A stretch of 61,459 nucleotides of DNA from Bradyrhizobium sp. ARR65 (GCF_000472385.1 NZ_AWZU01000017.1:96716-158174); one strand, 5' to 3'. Positions 16,191 through 25,773 are shown, counted from the first letter of the stretch. Translations and numbers: made by a program. Notes: generated by a model from the sequence alone, not told the origin.

Positions 16191-18458
16191 CTACAACGGC
16201 AGCTTCTCGGCTTCGGCAAATTCGATCAGCTTCTGCCGGATCGATACTGTGCCGCTGGGTGCGTCCAGGAGCGGCATGAGCATCTCTTCGGCCTTCTTGG
16301 CGTCGAGCTCGAGGATCATCGCTTTCACCGGGCCGTGGCCGGTCGCCGACAGCGACAGCGAACGGTAGCCGAGCGCGATCAGCGCCAGCGCGCCGATCGG
16401 CTTTGAGGCCATCTCGCCGCAGAGCGACGCGCTCTTCTTCACGGCTTGCGCCTTGCGCACGATGTCGCGCAGCGCGCGCAGGATCGGCGCCGAGAGCGTA
16501 TCGAACCGCTCGGAAACCTTGGCATTGCCGCGGTCGACCGCGAACAGGAACTGGAACAGATCGTTCGAGCCGACCGAGATGAAATCGACCCGCGTAAGGA
16601 GCTCGTCGAGCTGATAGAGCAGGGCCGGAACCTCGATCATGGTGCCGACATCGATCCGCTCCGGCAGCGGGTGGCCGTGCTGACGCAAATAGGTCAGCTC
16701 GCGCTCGACGATCGCTTTGGCCGCGTCGAACTCGGCGATCTCCGAGATCATCGGGAACATGATGCGCAGCGCCCGCCCGCCGCCGGCGCGCAGCAGCGCG
16801 CGGATCTGGCCGCGCAGCAGCCCCGGCCGGTCGAGCCCGAGCCGGATCGCCCGCCAGCCGAGCGCGGGATTCTCCTCGATCACGGTCTCCATATAGGGCA
16901 GCGCCTTGTCGCCGCCGATGTCGAGGGTGCGGAAGGTGACGGGCTTTGAGCCCGCGGCGTCCAGCACCGTGCGGTAGAGCGCGAGCTGGTCGCTCGAGCG
17001 CGGCAGGCTCGGCGAGACCATGAACTGCAACTCGGTGCGGAACAGGCCGATGCCGGCGCTGCCGGTCTCGTCGATATGCGGCAGGTCGATCGTCAGCCCC
17101 GCATTGATCATCAATTCGACCGGCTGGCCGTCCCTGGTGACGCAGGGCTTTTCGCGCAGCGCCAGATATTGCGCCTGCCGACGCGCGCGAAAACGCACCC
17201 GCTCCGCGTAAGCCGCTTCGATCTCGCTGGAAGGACGGACATAGATAGAGCCCGACGTGCCGTCGACGATGATGGCATCGCCGGGGTCGGCAATGCCGGG
17301 TGCGTTGGGCACTTCACCCACGGCGGGAATGCCGAGCGCGCGCGCCACGATCGAGACATGCGAATTGGCGGTGCCTTCCTCAAGCACCAAGCCGCGCAGC
17401 CGCTTGCGATCATAGTCGAGCAGCGCCGCGGGGCCCATCGCGCGCGCGATCAGAATCGCATTGTCGGGCAATTGCTCGCGCGATGGCGCATGATCCTGCC
17501 CGACGAGCTGCCGCAGCAGGCGGAAGCCCAGGTCTTCCAGATCGTGCAGCCGTTCGCGCAAATAAGGATCCGTGGAGCGCAGCATCCGCGCGCGGGTATC
17601 GGATTGCACGCGTTCGACCGCGGCTTCTGCAGTCAGGCCGGTGGCGACCGCCTCGTGCAGCTTGTGCGACCAGCCCTGGTCGTTTGCGAACATCCGGTAG
17701 GCTTCGAGCACGTCGCGGTGCTCGCCGCCGTCGGCGACATCGCCGCGCTCGAGGAGCCGGTCGAGATCGGCGCGCAGTTTTGCCAGCGCCGTGTCGAGCC
17801 GCTTGATCTCCTTCGGCAGGTCTTCGGCAATGTAGTTGTTGATGACGACGCGCGGCTCGTGCAGCACGACATGGCCGAGCGCGATGCCGTCCGAGAGGAT
17901 CGTGCCGACCTTGTGCAGCGAATGCCGCGCGGCCGGCTCGGCGCCGGGCTGGGCCAGCGCGGCCAACTCGCCGGAAGCGATCATCTCGGCGAGCACCATC
18001 GCGGTGGTCTGCAGCGCCTCGACCTCTTCCTCGACATACGTGCGCTTGGCGCGGTTCTGCACAACCAGGACGCCCAGCGTGTTGCCGGCGCGCAGGATCG
18101 GCACGCCGAGGAAGGAGTGGTAGATCTCCTCGCCGGTCTCGGGGCGGAACGAAAACGCCGGATGGCTCTGGGCGTCGCTCAGATTGAGCGGGGTGGCCTC
18201 GCTCGCCACCAGGCCGACCAAACCCTCATGCGCGCTCAACACCGTGCGGTGCACGGCGTCGCGGTTAAGACCTTCGGTTGCGTAGAGCTCGAGCGTGTTG
18301 TCGATGCGCAGCACGTAGACCGAGCAGACCTCGGCCACCATGTTGGCCGCGATCAACACCACGATCTTGTCCAATCGTTCCTGGGCGCTGACCTGCTCCG
18401 CCATGGTTTCGCGAAGCCGTCTCAAAAGGACGCGGGGGCCTCCCGACGCGCTTCGCAT
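16191..18458 (-). CDS. ptsP: Phosphoenolpyruvate-protein phosphotransferase PtsP (enzyme I Ntr)
   Basis: First enzyme of the nitrogen-related phosphotransferase system, transferring phosphate from PEP to NPr. The 755-residue protein has an N-terminal GAF domain (about 20-170), the PEP-utiliser N-terminal and swivelling domains with phosphorylated His367 in TANSHVSI, and the C-terminal PEP-binding barrel with GIGLFRTELQFM, MFPMISE and SVGSNDLFQF. An ATG 18 codons downstream (MAEQVSAQERLDK) is an alternative start. This pathway adjusts potassium transport, PHB and nitrogen metabolism in rhizobia (known for the family). Confidence 0.96.
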   Translation of the reverse strand: MRSASGGPRVLLRRLRETMAEQVSAQERLDKIVVLIAANMVAEVCSVYVLRIDNTLELYATEGLNRDAVHRTVLSAHEGLVGLVASEATPLNLSDAQSHPAFSFRPETGEEIYHSFLGVPILRAGNTLGVLVVQNRAKRTYVEEEVEALQTTAMVLAEMIASGELAALAQPGAEPAARHSLHKVGTILSDGIALGHVVLHEPRVVINNYIAEDLPKEIKRLDTALAKLRADLDRLLERGDVADGGEHRDVLEAYRMFANDQGWSHKLHEAVATGLTAEAAVERVQSDTRARMLRSTDPYLRERLHDLEDLGFRLLRQLVGQDHAPSREQLPDNAILIARAMGPAALLDYDRKRLRGLVLEEGTANSHVSIVARALGIPAVGEVPNAPGIADPGDAIIVDGTSGSIYVRPSSEIEAAYAERVRFRARRQAQYLALREKPCVTRDGQPVELMINAGLTIDLPHIDETGSAGIGLFRTELQFMVSPSLPRSSDQLALYRTVLDAAGSKPVTFRTLDIGGDKALPYMETVIEENPALGWRAIRLGLDRPGLLRGQIRALLRAGGGRALRIMFPMISEIAEFDAAKAIVERELTYLRQHGHPLPERIDVGTMIEVPALLYQLDELLTRVDFISVGSNDLFQFLFAVDRGNAKVSERFDTLSAPILRALRDIVRKAQAVKKSASLCGEMASKPIGALALIALGYRSLSLSATGHGPVKAMILELDAKKAEEMLMPLLDAPSGTVSIRQKLIEFAEAEKLPL

Positions 18459-18855
18459 GTGTTCTCGTCCTCATCCTTCGAGCCAGCCCGGCGGGTGGCC
18501 GGGAGCTGGCGTCTAACGCGCAAAAAACAACAATTTTATTCATTCGGCGCCGTCCAGCCCATATACGGGCCGAATCAGGATAGCGAAAACTGTGGCACGG
18601 TTTGCGACAGCCCATCCTGTCATGGCCGTATAGCGAATTGAGGCTTGTTTTGCCAAGCAAAACGCCTGCCAGAACGGCCGCAAACCGCCGCTTGCGAATG
18701 CTGCGAGCGCTAAGCACGTGATCCGCCTAATCGTGGGCGGTTCGGCGATCACATCATGCGCAAATCTCTAACTCTGGAGTGCGATCGAACGCAAAAACGA
18801 TATTCGCTGTTCTGATCGCGCTCCGGAGAAAAATATTTCTCGAAGTGGAAAAGCT
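18459..18855. other. 397-bp gap between lysC and ptsP
   Basis: No gene seen. An imperfect dyad, GGAGTGCGATC near 18776-18786 with GATCGCGCTCC near 18815-18826, could fold downstream of lysC; it lacks a T tract on the lysC strand. The remainder should hold the ptsP promoter, which I cannot place confidently. Confidence 0.4.
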
Positions 18856-20109
18856 CTAGGCCTGATCGAGCCCGTAGAGCGTATGCAGCGTGCGCACGGC
18901 AAGCTCAGTATAGGCGGCGTCGATCAGAACCGAGAATTTGATCTCCGAGGTGGTGATGGCGCGTATGTTGATGTTGCGCGCAGCCAGCGCCGCAAAGGCC
19001 TTGGCCGCCACGCCGGCGTGGCTGCGCATGCCGCTGCCGATCACAGATACTTTGGCGACGTCGGTTGCGCTGTCGAAACGGGCATAACCGATTCGGTCCT
19101 TGGCCGAGGTGATGGTGTCGCGGGCGCGGACATAGTCCGCAGCCGGAACCGTGAAGGTCAGATCGGTGGTCTTTCCGTCTTCGGACACGTTCTGCACGAT
19201 CATGTCGACATTGATACTGGCATCCGCCAGCGGGCCGAAGATCGCGGCCGCCACGCCCGGCTTGTCCTCGATCTGGCGCACGGAAATCTGGGCCTCGTCC
19301 TTGGAGAAGGCGATCCCGGTGACGACGTGCATTTCCATGATTTCCTCCTCGCTGCAGATCAGCGTGCCCGGCGGTGTGCCGTGCGGGTCGATATCCTCTG
19401 GCTTGTCGAAGCTGGAGCGGACGAAGATTGGCATGTTGTGCACCATGCCGAGTTCCACCGAGCGGACCTGCAGCACCTTCGCGCCTTGCGAGGCAAGCTC
19501 CAGCATGTCCTCGAATGCGATCTTGTCGAGCCGGTGCGCCTTTGGAACCACCCGCGGGTCGGTCGTATAGACGCCGTCGACATCGGTGTAGATATCGCAG
19601 CGGTCGGCCTTGATCGCGGCCGCGATCGCCACCGCCGAGGTATCGGAGCCGCCGCGCCCAAGCGTGGTGATCCGTCCGGTCTGCGGGTTGATCCCCTGGA
19701 AGCCCGCGATCACGGCGACCTCCTTGCGCTCCTGGAAACGCTTGATCAGCTCGGAGCCGTTGATATCGAGAATGCGCGCCGAGGCGTGGGCGTCGCTGGT
19801 CACGATCGGAATTTGCCAGCCCTGCCAGGAGCGGGCCTGGATGCCCATGTTTTGCAGGACGATGGCAAGGAGCCCCGAGGTGACCTGCTCGCCGGAGGCG
19901 ACCACCGCGTCATATTCGCGGGCGTCGTGCAATGGTGAAGCCTCGCTGCACCACGCCACGAGCTCGTTGGTTTTACCGGCCATGGCAGAGACCACGACGG
20001 CCACTTCGTGGCCGGCATCGACCTCGCGCTTCACATGCTGCGCGACGTTGCGGATACGGTCGATATTGGCGACGGACGTGCCGCCGAATTTCATCACGAG
20101 GCGGCCCAT
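18856..20109 (-). CDS. lysC: Aspartate kinase
   Basis: Phosphorylates aspartate, committing it to lysine, threonine and methionine synthesis. The 417-residue protein starts MGRLVMKFGGTSVANIDRI, has GRGGSDTSAVA and DVDGVYTTDPR in the kinase domain (about 1-245), and two C-terminal ACT regulatory domains (about 265-400) consistent with lysine/threonine feedback. The start seven codons upstream is less likely. It diverges from the PH-domain and ubiG genes. Confidence 0.96.
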   Translation of the reverse strand: MGRLVMKFGGTSVANIDRIRNVAQHVKREVDAGHEVAVVVSAMAGKTNELVAWCSEASPLHDAREYDAVVASGEQVTSGLLAIVLQNMGIQARSWQGWQIPIVTSDAHASARILDINGSELIKRFQERKEVAVIAGFQGINPQTGRITTLGRGGSDTSAVAIAAAIKADRCDIYTDVDGVYTTDPRVVPKAHRLDKIAFEDMLELASQGAKVLQVRSVELGMVHNMPIFVRSSFDKPEDIDPHGTPPGTLICSEEEIMEMHVVTGIAFSKDEAQISVRQIEDKPGVAAAIFGPLADASINVDMIVQNVSEDGKTTDLTFTVPAADYVRARDTITSAKDRIGYARFDSATDVAKVSVIGSGMRSHAGVAAKAFAALAARNINIRAITTSEIKFSVLIDAAYTELAVRTLHTLYGLDQA

Positions 20110-20281
20110 GACGACGCGCACACTCTCCAAGAGGATAAGTTACCGGCCCGGCGCGAAAGGCGAAGGCACCCGGACCGAAACGCGCTATACATAGGCCGGC
20201 GGCTGGGGGCAAGCGGGTTCCTCCGCGGCTGGCTCGAAGAGTAGGCAGCAGGTTCGGACCAGGTGAGGGTGAGGCGAGTTG

Positions 20282-20749
20282 ATGGGGCGTTATGTCGACC
20301 AGATCCTGCAGCCCGGTGAAACGGTCCTATATTCCACCAACGCACATTGGATCTTCTATCTGCCGGCCATCATCGCCTGGATCGTGGTGCTCGCGCTTTT
20401 GATCGCATGGCGGAGTGCCACCGCCGATTGGCTCGTGCTGCTGTCCCTTGTGACCGCCGCGGTCGTGGCTCTTGTCGCGCTGTATTGGACCTTCAGGGCC
20501 TGGTTCCACCGTTTCACCACGGAAACCGACGTGACCGACCGGCGGGTGGTGCACAAGACGGGCTTCATCAGGCGGCGTACCTTCGAGATAGCGCTCGATA
20601 AGATCGAGAGCGTAGATGTCAATCAGAGCATTCTGGGCCGGATCTTCAACTACGGCGACGTGACCATCATGGGCGTCGGCGAGGGCAGGGAAACAATCAG
20701 AACGATCGCGTCGCCGCTGGCGTTTCGCAGCGCCATCACCGCGCGATAA
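20282..20749 (+). CDS. bPH2-type PH domain membrane protein
   Basis: A 155-residue protein with two adjacent transmembrane helices (about 25-45 and 52-72) followed by a bacterial PH-like domain (DUF304/bPH2): TDRRVVHKTGFIRRRTFEIALDKIESVDV and ILGRIFNYGDVTIMGVG are characteristic. Function unknown; the domain is thought to act in membrane-envelope processes. Start ATG 20282 preferred over TTG 20279. It lies 20 bp upstream of ubiG and is probably cotranscribed. Confidence 0.85.
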   Translation: MGRYVDQILQPGETVLYSTNAHWIFYLPAIIAWIVVLALLIAWRSATADWLVLLSLVTAAVVALVALYWTFRAWFHRFTTETDVTDRRVVHKTGFIRRRTFEIALDKIESVDVNQSILGRIFNYGDVTIMGVGEGRETIRTIASPLAFRSAITAR

Positions 20750-20769
20750 AGAGCTTGAAGAGTTCATTA

Positions 20770-21540
20770 ATGGCTATGCAGCAGGACCCAAACATCACCC
20801 CCGGCGCACCGGGCTCGACCGTCGATCCGGCCGAGGTCGCCAAATTTTCGAGACTGTCGCAGGAATGGTGGGATCCGAAGGGCAAGATGGCGCCCTTGCA
20901 CAGGATCAACCCGTTGCGGCTCGGCTACATCCGCGACGCGGCGTGCCGGAAATTTTCCCGCAACGTCAGAAGCCTGAGCTGCCTGTCGGACCTGCGCATC
21001 CTCGATATCGGCTGCGGCGCGGGGCTACTGTGCGAGCCGCTCTCCCGGCTCGGGGCCCAGGTGATCGGCATCGATCCCTCGCCATCCAACATCGCCGCCG
21101 CCAAGCTGCACGCCGATCGCGGCCATCTCTCCATCGATTACCGCTGCACGACGGTGGAGGAGATGGACGTCCGCGAGCGCTTCGACGTCGTGCTGGCGAT
21201 GGAGGTGGTGGAGCATGTCACCGATGTCGGCCTGTTCCTCAAGCGCTGTGCCGCCATGCTCAAGCCGGGTGGGCTGATGGTGATCTCAACCATCAACCGC
21301 AACTGGAAGAGCTTTGCGCTCGCGATCGTCGGCGCCGAATATGTCCTGCGCTGGCTGCCGCGCGGCACCCATCAATGGGACAAGTTCGTGACCCCCGACG
21401 AGCTTGCGAAATACCTGCTCGACAACCGCCTCGTGGTGACAGAGGAAAGCGGCGTCGTCTACAGCCCCTTCGCCGACAAATGGAGCCTCTCCACCGACAT
21501 GGACGTGAACTACATGGTGATCGCGGAAGAGATGGTGTAG
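20770..21540 (+). CDS. ubiG: Ubiquinone biosynthesis O-methyltransferase UbiG
   Basis: Catalyses both O-methylations in ubiquinone synthesis. The 256-residue product has VAKFSRLSQEWWDPKGKMAPLH, the SAM motif LDIGCGAGLLCEPL, the MEVVEHV segment and TINRNWKSFALAIVGAEY, all UbiG signatures. GAAGAG at 20757-20762 with seven bases of spacing supports ATG 20770; an earlier TTG at 20755 would overlap that ribosome binding site. Confidence 0.96.
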   Translation: MAMQQDPNITPGAPGSTVDPAEVAKFSRLSQEWWDPKGKMAPLHRINPLRLGYIRDAACRKFSRNVRSLSCLSDLRILDIGCGAGLLCEPLSRLGAQVIGIDPSPSNIAAAKLHADRGHLSIDYRCTTVEEMDVRERFDVVLAMEVVEHVTDVGLFLKRCAAMLKPGGLMVISTINRNWKSFALAIVGAEYVLRWLPRGTHQWDKFVTPDELAKYLLDNRLVVTEESGVVYSPFADKWSLSTDMDVNYMVIAEEMV

Positions 21541-21654
21541 CGCACAAAGCGGCTGTCGTCCCTGTGCATGCCCTAGGGCCTGCGCAGGGACGACATGGTT
21601 GTCATGCATCACCTGGGTTGATCCCATTCTCGCCACTCGGCACTTTGCTGCCTC

Positions 21655-22554
21655 ATGTTCTCCGTCGCCACGCTCTGGATTCCCTTTACGGTTATCGCTG
21701 CGCTCGGCCAGGTCGCGCGCAATGCGATGCAGCGGCAGTTGACGGGGCCGCTCGGCACCTGGGGCGCCACCAATATCCGCTTCCTGTTCGGCTTCCCGTT
21801 CTCCTGTGTGTTCCTCGCCCTCGTTCTGCTGGCTTCAGGCGATCCGTTGCCGGTGCCGACGGCTGCGTTCTGGCCATGGCTGATCTTGGGCGCACTGAGC
21901 CAGATTCTCGGCACCGGCCTGATGCTGCTCGCCATGAACCAGCGCTCCTTCGTGGTGACGACGGCTTATCTGAAGACTGAGGCGATCCAAACCGCGATCT
22001 TCGGCTTTGTGTTCCTCGGCGACCATCTCTCCGCGATGAAGGTCATTGCGATCCTGATCGCTACCGTCGGGGTCGTGATTGCCGCGCTCCGTCCGGGTGG
22101 CAAAAGCAATTTCACCGAGTTGAAGCCGACCGTACTCGGCTTGTTCGCGGCGGCAGCCTTCGCGCTGTCGGCAGTTGGCTTTCGCGGCGCCGTGATCACC
22201 GTACCCGGCGTTTCCTTCGCGACCGCCGCATCCTACACGCTGGTGTTGGGATTGTTTGCGCAGACGCTGGTACTGACGATCTATCTCGTGTGGCGCGCGC
22301 CGGACGTGCTCGGCAAGATCTTCTCGATGTGGCGGCCATCACTGTTCGCCGGCTTCGTGGGCGCCTTTGCCTCGCAATTCTGGTTCCTGGCCTTTGCACT
22401 CACCGCTGCGGCCAACGTGCGGACGCTGGCACTGATCGAGGTGCTGTTTGCGCAAGCGGTGGCTCGCTACTCGTTCAAGCAGCCGGTTTCGCTGCGCGAG
22501 TTATCCGGAATCGTCTTGATTGTGGCTGGTGTCGCGTTGCTGGTGGCAGCGTAG
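21655..22554 (+). CDS. EamA family (DMT) transporter
   Basis: A 299-residue integral membrane protein with about ten hydrophobic helices arranged as two EamA repeats. Segments such as FVFLGDHLSAMKVIAILIATVGVVI and YSFKQPVSLRELSGIVLIVAGV mark the end of each repeat. Substrate unknown. Its stop lies 3 bp from the end of a convergent half-size EamA gene. Confidence 0.85.
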   Translation: MFSVATLWIPFTVIAALGQVARNAMQRQLTGPLGTWGATNIRFLFGFPFSCVFLALVLLASGDPLPVPTAAFWPWLILGALSQILGTGLMLLAMNQRSFVVTTAYLKTEAIQTAIFGFVFLGDHLSAMKVIAILIATVGVVIAALRPGGKSNFTELKPTVLGLFAAAAFALSAVGFRGAVITVPGVSFATAASYTLVLGLFAQTLVLTIYLVWRAPDVLGKIFSMWRPSLFAGFVGAFASQFWFLAFALTAAANVRTLALIEVLFAQAVARYSFKQPVSLRELSGIVLIVAGVALLVAA

Positions 22555-22557
22555 CAT

Positions 22558-22998
22558 TCACCCCTTCAGCGCGATCAGCACCGCGCCGGCCGAGATCAGC
22601 GCAATTCCGAGCCAGCCATTGGGGGACGGCCGTTCGCCCAGGAACACCACGCCGAACAGCGCCACCAGCACCACGCTCAATTTGTCGATCGGCGCGACCA
22701 GCGTCGCCGGCCCAAGCTTGAGCGCGCGGAAATAGCACAGCCAGGAGGCGCCGGTGCCGAGCCCCGAGAGCAGAAGAAACAGCCAGCTCTTGGCCGAGAT
22801 CGGACCCGCATGCGTGAGACGCCCGGTCGCATAGAGGATCAGCGACAGCGCGATCAGCACGATGACGGTGCGGATCAGGGTGGCAAGATCGGAATTGATG
22901 TCCTCGACGCCGACCTTGGCGAAGATCGCGGTCAACGCGGCGAAGACGGCCGAAAGCACCGCCCATATTTGCCAGGATGAGAAGGAGATCGGGCTCAT
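22558..22998 (-). CDS. Half-size EamA (single-repeat DMT) transporter
   Basis: A 146-residue membrane protein with a single EamA domain of about five helices, including ASWLCYFRALKLGPATLVAPIDKLSVV and VVFLGERPSPNGWLGIALISAG. Such COG2510-type proteins presumably dimerise to form a full transporter. It is not a truncation, since start, stop and repeat boundaries are intact. Convergent with the full-size EamA gene. Confidence 0.87.
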   Translation of the reverse strand: MSPISFSSWQIWAVLSAVFAALTAIFAKVGVEDINSDLATLIRTVIVLIALSLILYATGRLTHAGPISAKSWLFLLLSGLGTGASWLCYFRALKLGPATLVAPIDKLSVVLVALFGVVFLGERPSPNGWLGIALISAGAVLIALKG

Positions 22999-23016
22999 GC
23001 GCGGGCCTACGTTGGT

Positions 23017-23114
23017 GTCATTCCGGGGCGCGCGTGAAACGCGCGAACCGGGAATCTACAGCTTGCGGCGCGAGATTCCGGGTTCGATGCTGGCGCATCG
23101 CCCCAGAATGACGC
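23017..23114. repeat. GTCATTCCGGGGCG palindromic element, copy 2
   Basis: Starts GTGTCATTCCGGGGCGCGCG and ends ATCGCCCCAGAATGACGCT, with the shared internal GAGATTCCGGGTTCGATGCT. It lies upstream of the half-size EamA gene. Confidence 0.8.
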
Positions 23115-23116
23115 TA

Positions 23117-23215
23117 GAGCATGGCCCGGAAAAGCGTGCAGCGGTTTTCCGAAAAGATCATGCTCAATCAAACAGCCAAAGCGCGATGACAATTTAACCC
23201 AATCTCATCGCGCTT
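23117..23215. repeat. Composite GATCATGC + AAAGCGCGATG palindrome, diverged copy
   Basis: A degenerate copy of the composite repeat at 39970-40071. It keeps CGGAAAAGCG, GCGGTTTTCCGAAAAGATCA and the second hairpin AAAGCGCGATG...CATCGCGCTT, with several substitutions. Confidence 0.75.
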
Positions 23216-23222
23216 GAGCGCG

Positions 23223-23708
23223 TCAGTTTCGATCTTCCGGCAGCACCGGGAGCGGGGAGACTTCGACGCCTTCCTCGATCAAGGCGCGCGCCTCTTCGGG
23301 CGAGGCCTCGCCGTAGATCGGGCGGTGCTCGATCTCGCCGTAATGCATTTTCCGCGCCTCGTTCGGGAAGCGTTCACCGACATTGTCGGCGTTCTTGATG
23401 ATGTGATCGCGCAATTCCTTCAGCTTGGCCCGCAGTTCCCGCTCCTGCGCCATCATCAGTGCGGTCTGGGCGGTTTGCGCTGCCGGAGCCGCTTCCGGTG
23501 ACGCGGCAGGCACGGGCGCAGGCGCCGCGCTCTCGCGGCTCTTCCTGCTCACGATCCGCGGTGCCATGATGGCCTTCTCGACCTTGTCGGAGCCGCAAAT
23601 CGGGCAGCTTACGAGCTTGCGCTTGACCTGAGCGTCGAACGCGGAAGAACTCTGGAACCAGCTTTCGAAATTGTGCTCGCGTTCGCAGCGGAGCGAATAA
23701 CGGATCAT
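23223..23708 (-). CDS. DUF1178 family protein
   Basis: A 161-residue protein starting MIRYSLRCEREHNFESWFQ, typical of DUF1178. A CxxC pair in VSCPICGSDKVEKAIMAP could bind zinc, and the C-terminal region KMHYGEIEHRPIYGEASPEEARALIEEG is conserved in the family. An Ala/Pro-rich linker joins them. Function unknown. Its start overlaps the end of the nitrilase gene, so it is the last gene of the grx-nitrilase-DUF1178 operon. Confidence 0.9.
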   Translation of the reverse strand: MIRYSLRCEREHNFESWFQSSSAFDAQVKRKLVSCPICGSDKVEKAIMAPRIVSRKSRESAAPAPVPAASPEAAPAAQTAQTALMMAQERELRAKLKELRDHIIKNADNVGERFPNEARKMHYGEIEHRPIYGEASPEEARALIEEGVEVSPLPVLPEDRN

Positions 23709-24583
23709 GCCGATCCTCGCACCAGATGCAGATGTTCCGGTCCCGATTTGGGGTCGGCGACGCTGAAACGGCGTCCATGCTGCAATGACGGCACCGCCTT
23801 GCGTGCCGTCTCGACCTTCGATGGATCGATCTTGGCCATGATGACGCCGGGCTCAACCCCGGCTTCCGCGAGCACCTCGCCCCAGGGATCGATGATCAGC
23901 GAATGACCATACGTCTCGCGCTTGTTCTCATGCAGTCCGGCTTGCGCCGCCGCGAACACGAAACAACCGGTCTCGATGGCGCGGGCGCGCAACAGCACAT
24001 GCCAATGCGCTTCGCCGGTCTTGCGGGTGAAGGCGGAAGGAACAGTAATGAATGACGCACCGCTCTCGGCCAAGGCGCGGTAGAGCGCGGGGAAGCGTAC
24101 ATCGTAGCAAATGGTCAGTCCGATGCGGCCCCAGGGCAGGTCGGAAATGACGGCGGTCTCGCCGGGCTGGTAATTGGCGGACTCGCGGTAACTCTCGCCG
24201 CCCGGCAGATCGATGTCGAACATGTGGATCTTGTCGTAGCTCGCGAGCACCCTGCCGTCGGGCGCGATCAGGAAGGAGCGGTTGACCGCCTTCTCCGGCG
24301 AGAAGCGCAGCGCGAGCGAACCGATGTGCAGATAAATCTTCAATTCGGCCGCGAGCGCCTGATACGCCCTCAGCGAGGGATCATCCTGCTCGCTCGAAAG
24401 ATGCTCGAACAGCGCCTTGCGGTTCAACTGCATCATGTTGCTCACCTCGGGCGTGAGCACATACTCGGCACCTTGCGCGGCGGCCTGTCTGATCAGTTTC
24501 GTGCCCTGCTCGAGACTTGGCCCGGGCAGAAGCCCGGTCCGCATCTGCACCATCGCGGCAGTGAAAGTGTTGTCAGCGCTCAT
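23705..24583 (-). CDS. Carbon-nitrogen hydrolase (nitrilase superfamily, Nit1/YbeM-like)
   Basis: A 292-residue amidase-type enzyme with the Glu-Lys-Cys catalytic triad visible in VLTPEVSN, SYDKIHMFD and LTICYDVRFP. The family includes omega-amidases and deaminated-glutathione amidases; the link to glutaredoxin makes the latter plausible (inference). The start ATG at 24583 overlaps the glutaredoxin stop by 4 bp; the frame upstream is the glutaredoxin gene read out of frame. Confidence 0.9.
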   Translation of the reverse strand: MSADNTFTAAMVQMRTGLLPGPSLEQGTKLIRQAAAQGAEYVLTPEVSNMMQLNRKALFEHLSSEQDDPSLRAYQALAAELKIYLHIGSLALRFSPEKAVNRSFLIAPDGRVLASYDKIHMFDIDLPGGESYRESANYQPGETAVISDLPWGRIGLTICYDVRFPALYRALAESGASFITVPSAFTRKTGEAHWHVLLRARAIETGCFVFAAAQAGLHENKRETYGHSLIIDPWGEVLAEAGVEPGVIMAKIDPSKVETARKAVPSLQHGRRFSVADPKSGPEHLHLVRGSA

Positions 24584-24855
24584 GATGAGGCCTTTTCTCC
24601 CGCAAGAAGGGCATCGAGTTTGCCGGCGCGGTCGAGCGCGTAAAGATCGTCGCATCCGCCGACATGGGTTTTGCCGATGAAAATCTGCGGAAACGTCGAG
24701 CCGGCCCCGGCGCGATCATACATCATTTGCCGGAAGCCCGGATCCCTGGCGACATCGTATTCCGTGAAGACGGCCTTCTTCCGGGTCAGCAGCGATTTGG
24801 CGGCCGTGCAATAGCCGCAGCCCGGGCGGGTGTATATCTCGATAGCAGCGGTCAT
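24580..24855 (-). CDS. grxC: Glutaredoxin 3
   Basis: A 91-residue dithiol glutaredoxin with the active site CGYC in YTRPGCGYCTAAK, the cis-proline segment STFPQIFIG and the glutathione-binding GGCDDLYAL. It reduces disulfides and glutathione mixed disulfides. It is 31 bp downstream of comF on the same strand and overlaps the nitrilase gene by four bases, so these genes likely form one operon. Confidence 0.95.
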   Translation of the reverse strand: MTAAIEIYTRPGCGYCTAAKSLLTRKKAVFTEYDVARDPGFRQMMYDRAGAGSTFPQIFIGKTHVGGCDDLYALDRAGKLDALLAGEKASS

Positions 24856-24886
24856 CTCGCGCTCTGATCATTTACGGATTCGTGAA

Positions 24887-25696
24887 TTATATGGGAGCTT
24901 TAGGGCTGTCCACAACCCGGGCAAACACCAGCACATCCACCTGCGCTGCTTTGGCGCGCAAGAATGCCCGCGCGCACGCATCCAGCGTGGCGCCGGAGGT
25001 GAGGACGTCATCCACCAGGATCACACGTCGTCCGGCAATCTCCGGCCGCCGGTCAGGCGATACCTCGAATGCGCCCTGCACATTGCTCGCCCGCTGCGCG
25101 CGGGACAGGCCGACCTGCTGCTCGGTCGCGCGCACCCGCAACAGCAGGTCGCCGCGCAGCTTCACCCGGCTTTGGCGCGCGATGACTTGCGCCAGTGCGC
25201 CGGATTGATTGTAGCGGCGGCTCCAGGCGCGCCGCCAATGCAGCGGCACCGGGATCAGCATGTCGGCGCCGGCCAGGAGCTCGCGCCCCGCGGGCGCCAT
25301 CCAGCGGCCCATTGTCGGCGCAAGATCGGTACGGTCCTGGTACTTCAGCGCGTGTACCAGCGTGCGCGCCACGTCGTCATAGCGCACGGCCGCGCGGGCA
25401 CGGGTATAGGCCGGCGGATCGGCGATCGCCTCCATCGACAGCATGTCGGGCCCGGGATCATAAACGAAGGGAATGCCGAGCCGCGGACAATAGGGCGGTG
25501 CGATGAAGGACAGTTTGGCCCAGCACTCGGCGCAGACGCCCTCGCCATCGACCGGCTCGCGGCAAGCGACGCAGAGCGTCGGGAGCGCGATGTCGAGCGC
25601 AAACTTTGCGGCGTGACGCCAGACGCTCCGGCAAGTGCCGAACACGCCGCGGAGCGGGCCAAAAACCGAACGGGACGGAGCGATTTCCACTTCCAT
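24887..25696 (-). CDS. comF: ComF family phosphoribosyltransferase-like protein
   Basis: A 269-residue protein with an N-terminal zinc-ribbon-like cysteine set (CVACREPVDGEGVCAECW, then YCPRLGIPF) and a C-terminal type I phosphoribosyltransferase domain with the PRPP loop VILVDDVLTSGATLDAC. ComF homologues take part in DNA uptake in competent bacteria; the role in this group is unproven. It heads the comF-grxC-nitrilase-DUF1178 gene run. Confidence 0.9.
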   Translation of the reverse strand: MEVEIAPSRSVFGPLRGVFGTCRSVWRHAAKFALDIALPTLCVACREPVDGEGVCAECWAKLSFIAPPYCPRLGIPFVYDPGPDMLSMEAIADPPAYTRARAAVRYDDVARTLVHALKYQDRTDLAPTMGRWMAPAGRELLAGADMLIPVPLHWRRAWSRRYNQSGALAQVIARQSRVKLRGDLLLRVRATEQQVGLSRAQRASNVQGAFEVSPDRRPEIAGRRVILVDDVLTSGATLDACARAFLRAKAAQVDVLVFARVVDSPKAPI

Positions 25697-25773
25697 TCGT
25701 TAAGGCTAGCGCCCGGAACGCAATCGCTCAAGGCGGATTGCCAGATGCGGCGGGACCGGCTTAAGCAAAGAAC

